The position numbers and the translations under genes were made by a program. Below, piece by piece: positions 63,080 through 64,000 of a stretch of 64,000 bases of DNA. The notes beneath the pieces are model-generated. The model had not been told where the DNA came from and did no database searches. It saw nothing but the letters and a program-made list of their open reading frames with translations. The stretch's first letter is position 1; every line of letters begins with the position of its first letter. The stretch comes from Wuchereria bancrofti (lineage: Eukaryota > Nematoda > Chromadorea > Rhabditida > Onchocercidae), in NCBI GenBank assembly GCA_005281725.1, contig SSBO01000001.1, forward strand, positions 9,173,334 to 9,237,333. Reading direction: 5' to 3'.

Positions 63080-64000
63080 TTATTTGGTCGAAATTAGTAA
63101 GTTAATCTAATTTTAACTTTAATTATAACTGCAATATTAGTTAAGTGTAATGATGATCATTTGATATCTTTTCGATAATACGTAGCAAAATTTCACGTAT
63201 TTTATCTCAGAGACATCAGTTCATTGATATTAATCTGATTAAGTACAAAATAAAACTCACGTACTAATCTTGTAACAGTTCTCGATATAAAAACAATTAC
63301 ACGTTTCACGTAACACCGATAAATTACGATTTCTTATAGTCATACTAATACACTTTGTACATTTTTGTATGCTATCGATAAACATTCGAATTATTATGAC
63401 GGAAAAAATGTTTAATAGTTGAGTAAAACAAAAATTTCATTAAAGCTTATTAGCATTTTATATTAAACGTGGAACTTAGCTTACTACATTGCAAGCGTAC
63501 AAGCGTGAAACTTGATATGCACGTAATAAGTCAAATTCAAGTCACGTCTGCTGACTAAAGTTATATTTCTAAAGAAATGAAAGAGTTCGAAATTCATTTC
63601 AACTACTAATTAATGACATAAATTTATTGCAACAAAAGAGAGAAATCGAATCGGCTAGTCAAATATACTGTGAAATTGCTAAGACTTAAACTTGAAGCAA
63701 ATAAGATTGAATCGAATTCGATTAAGTCTGATTCGATCGAAATATATGAACTGGGATAGTTGAAGCAATAGCAACAGCAGCAATAGCAATAACTAAATGT
63801 GCACAGAGAGAAGGAGGAGGAGGAGGAGGAGGTAGAGAGAGGGAGGTTTGTTCTGTTTCGTGGATCGAATAGCTGATAGATTATTTTTCGTGTCGTCGAT
63901 GTCGTCATTGTCATCGTCTTCGTATGTCGTCCATGGTAAGCTCCGCCTTTGATGATGACATACTCTCCGGTTTTCTTAGTGCATTTTCAAAATTTTAAAT
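63080..64000. promoter_or_regulatory. 5' flank of the aerolysin-like gene and window edge
   Basis: Upstream sequence of the minus-strand gene starting at 63079. GC rises from about 63750, with a GGA microsatellite (about 63810-63846) and TCG/TCA-rich sequence. A plus-strand ATG at about 63925 is followed within four codons by a GTAAGC donor. A minus-strand ATG also opens a short frame here. Either could be the first exon of a gene lying off the right edge; the window cannot tell. Confidence 0.4.

Noticed and set aside
63624..63914. 96-codon minus-strand Ser/Cys/Tyr-rich frame
   Set aside because: Produced by GGA and CAG-type simple repeats on the other strand.

Overview
The window looks like nuclear DNA of a parasitic nematode, most likely a filarial or related spirurid. 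It is very AT-rich, with small exons split by AT-rich introns. Splice acceptors are nematode-like (TTTCAG, TTTTAG). A short single-domain major-sperm-protein (MSP) gene of nematode type is present, and one gene has a candidate spliced-leader acceptor just before its start codon. There are no bacterial operons, no CRISPR array and no intact mobile element. The species cannot be fixed by reading alone.

Layout. (1) 1-5499, plus strand: the 3' twelve exons of a Mondo/ChREBP-type (MML-1) bHLH-zipper transcription factor; its N-terminus lies off the left edge. (2) 6641 to about 29311 (perhaps 32707), minus strand, tail-to-tail with Mondo: a long gene with tiny exons and kilobase introns. It encodes a charged, probably alpha-helical protein that I do not recognise. 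Several isolated ATG-starting mini-exons with good donor sites (15.5, 20.7, 25.8, 29.5 and 32.7 kb) suggest a series of alternative promoters. (3) 34791-47481, plus strand: a 23-exon gene whose reconstructed frame closes exactly. It encodes a signal peptide, five C-type lectin-like domains, a stalk, one membrane span and a short basic tail. (4) 44096-44689, minus strand, inside an intron of the lectin gene: a two-exon, 108-residue MSP-domain protein. (5) 49699-63079, minus strand: a five-exon, 273-residue protein whose pattern matches the aerolysin/ETX-MTX2 beta-rich fold, with no signal peptide and an 8-kb first intron. (6) 63.1-64.0 kb: its 5' flank, with a possible unassigned exon at the edge.

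The most unusual features are these. One is an exon-plus-intron fragment of the lectin gene copied about 14.7 kb away into an intron of the unrecognised gene, with 117 bp still identical. Others are the chain of candidate first exons, the MSP gene nested antisense in the lectin gene, two introns that only keep frame with GC donors, the aerolysin-like gene, and several local duplications in introns.

Gene models were built by hand from reading frame, splice consensus and phase. For Mondo, the lectin gene, the MSP gene and the aerolysin-like gene, all exon lengths sum to whole codons. The unrecognised gene has one junction that I could not close.
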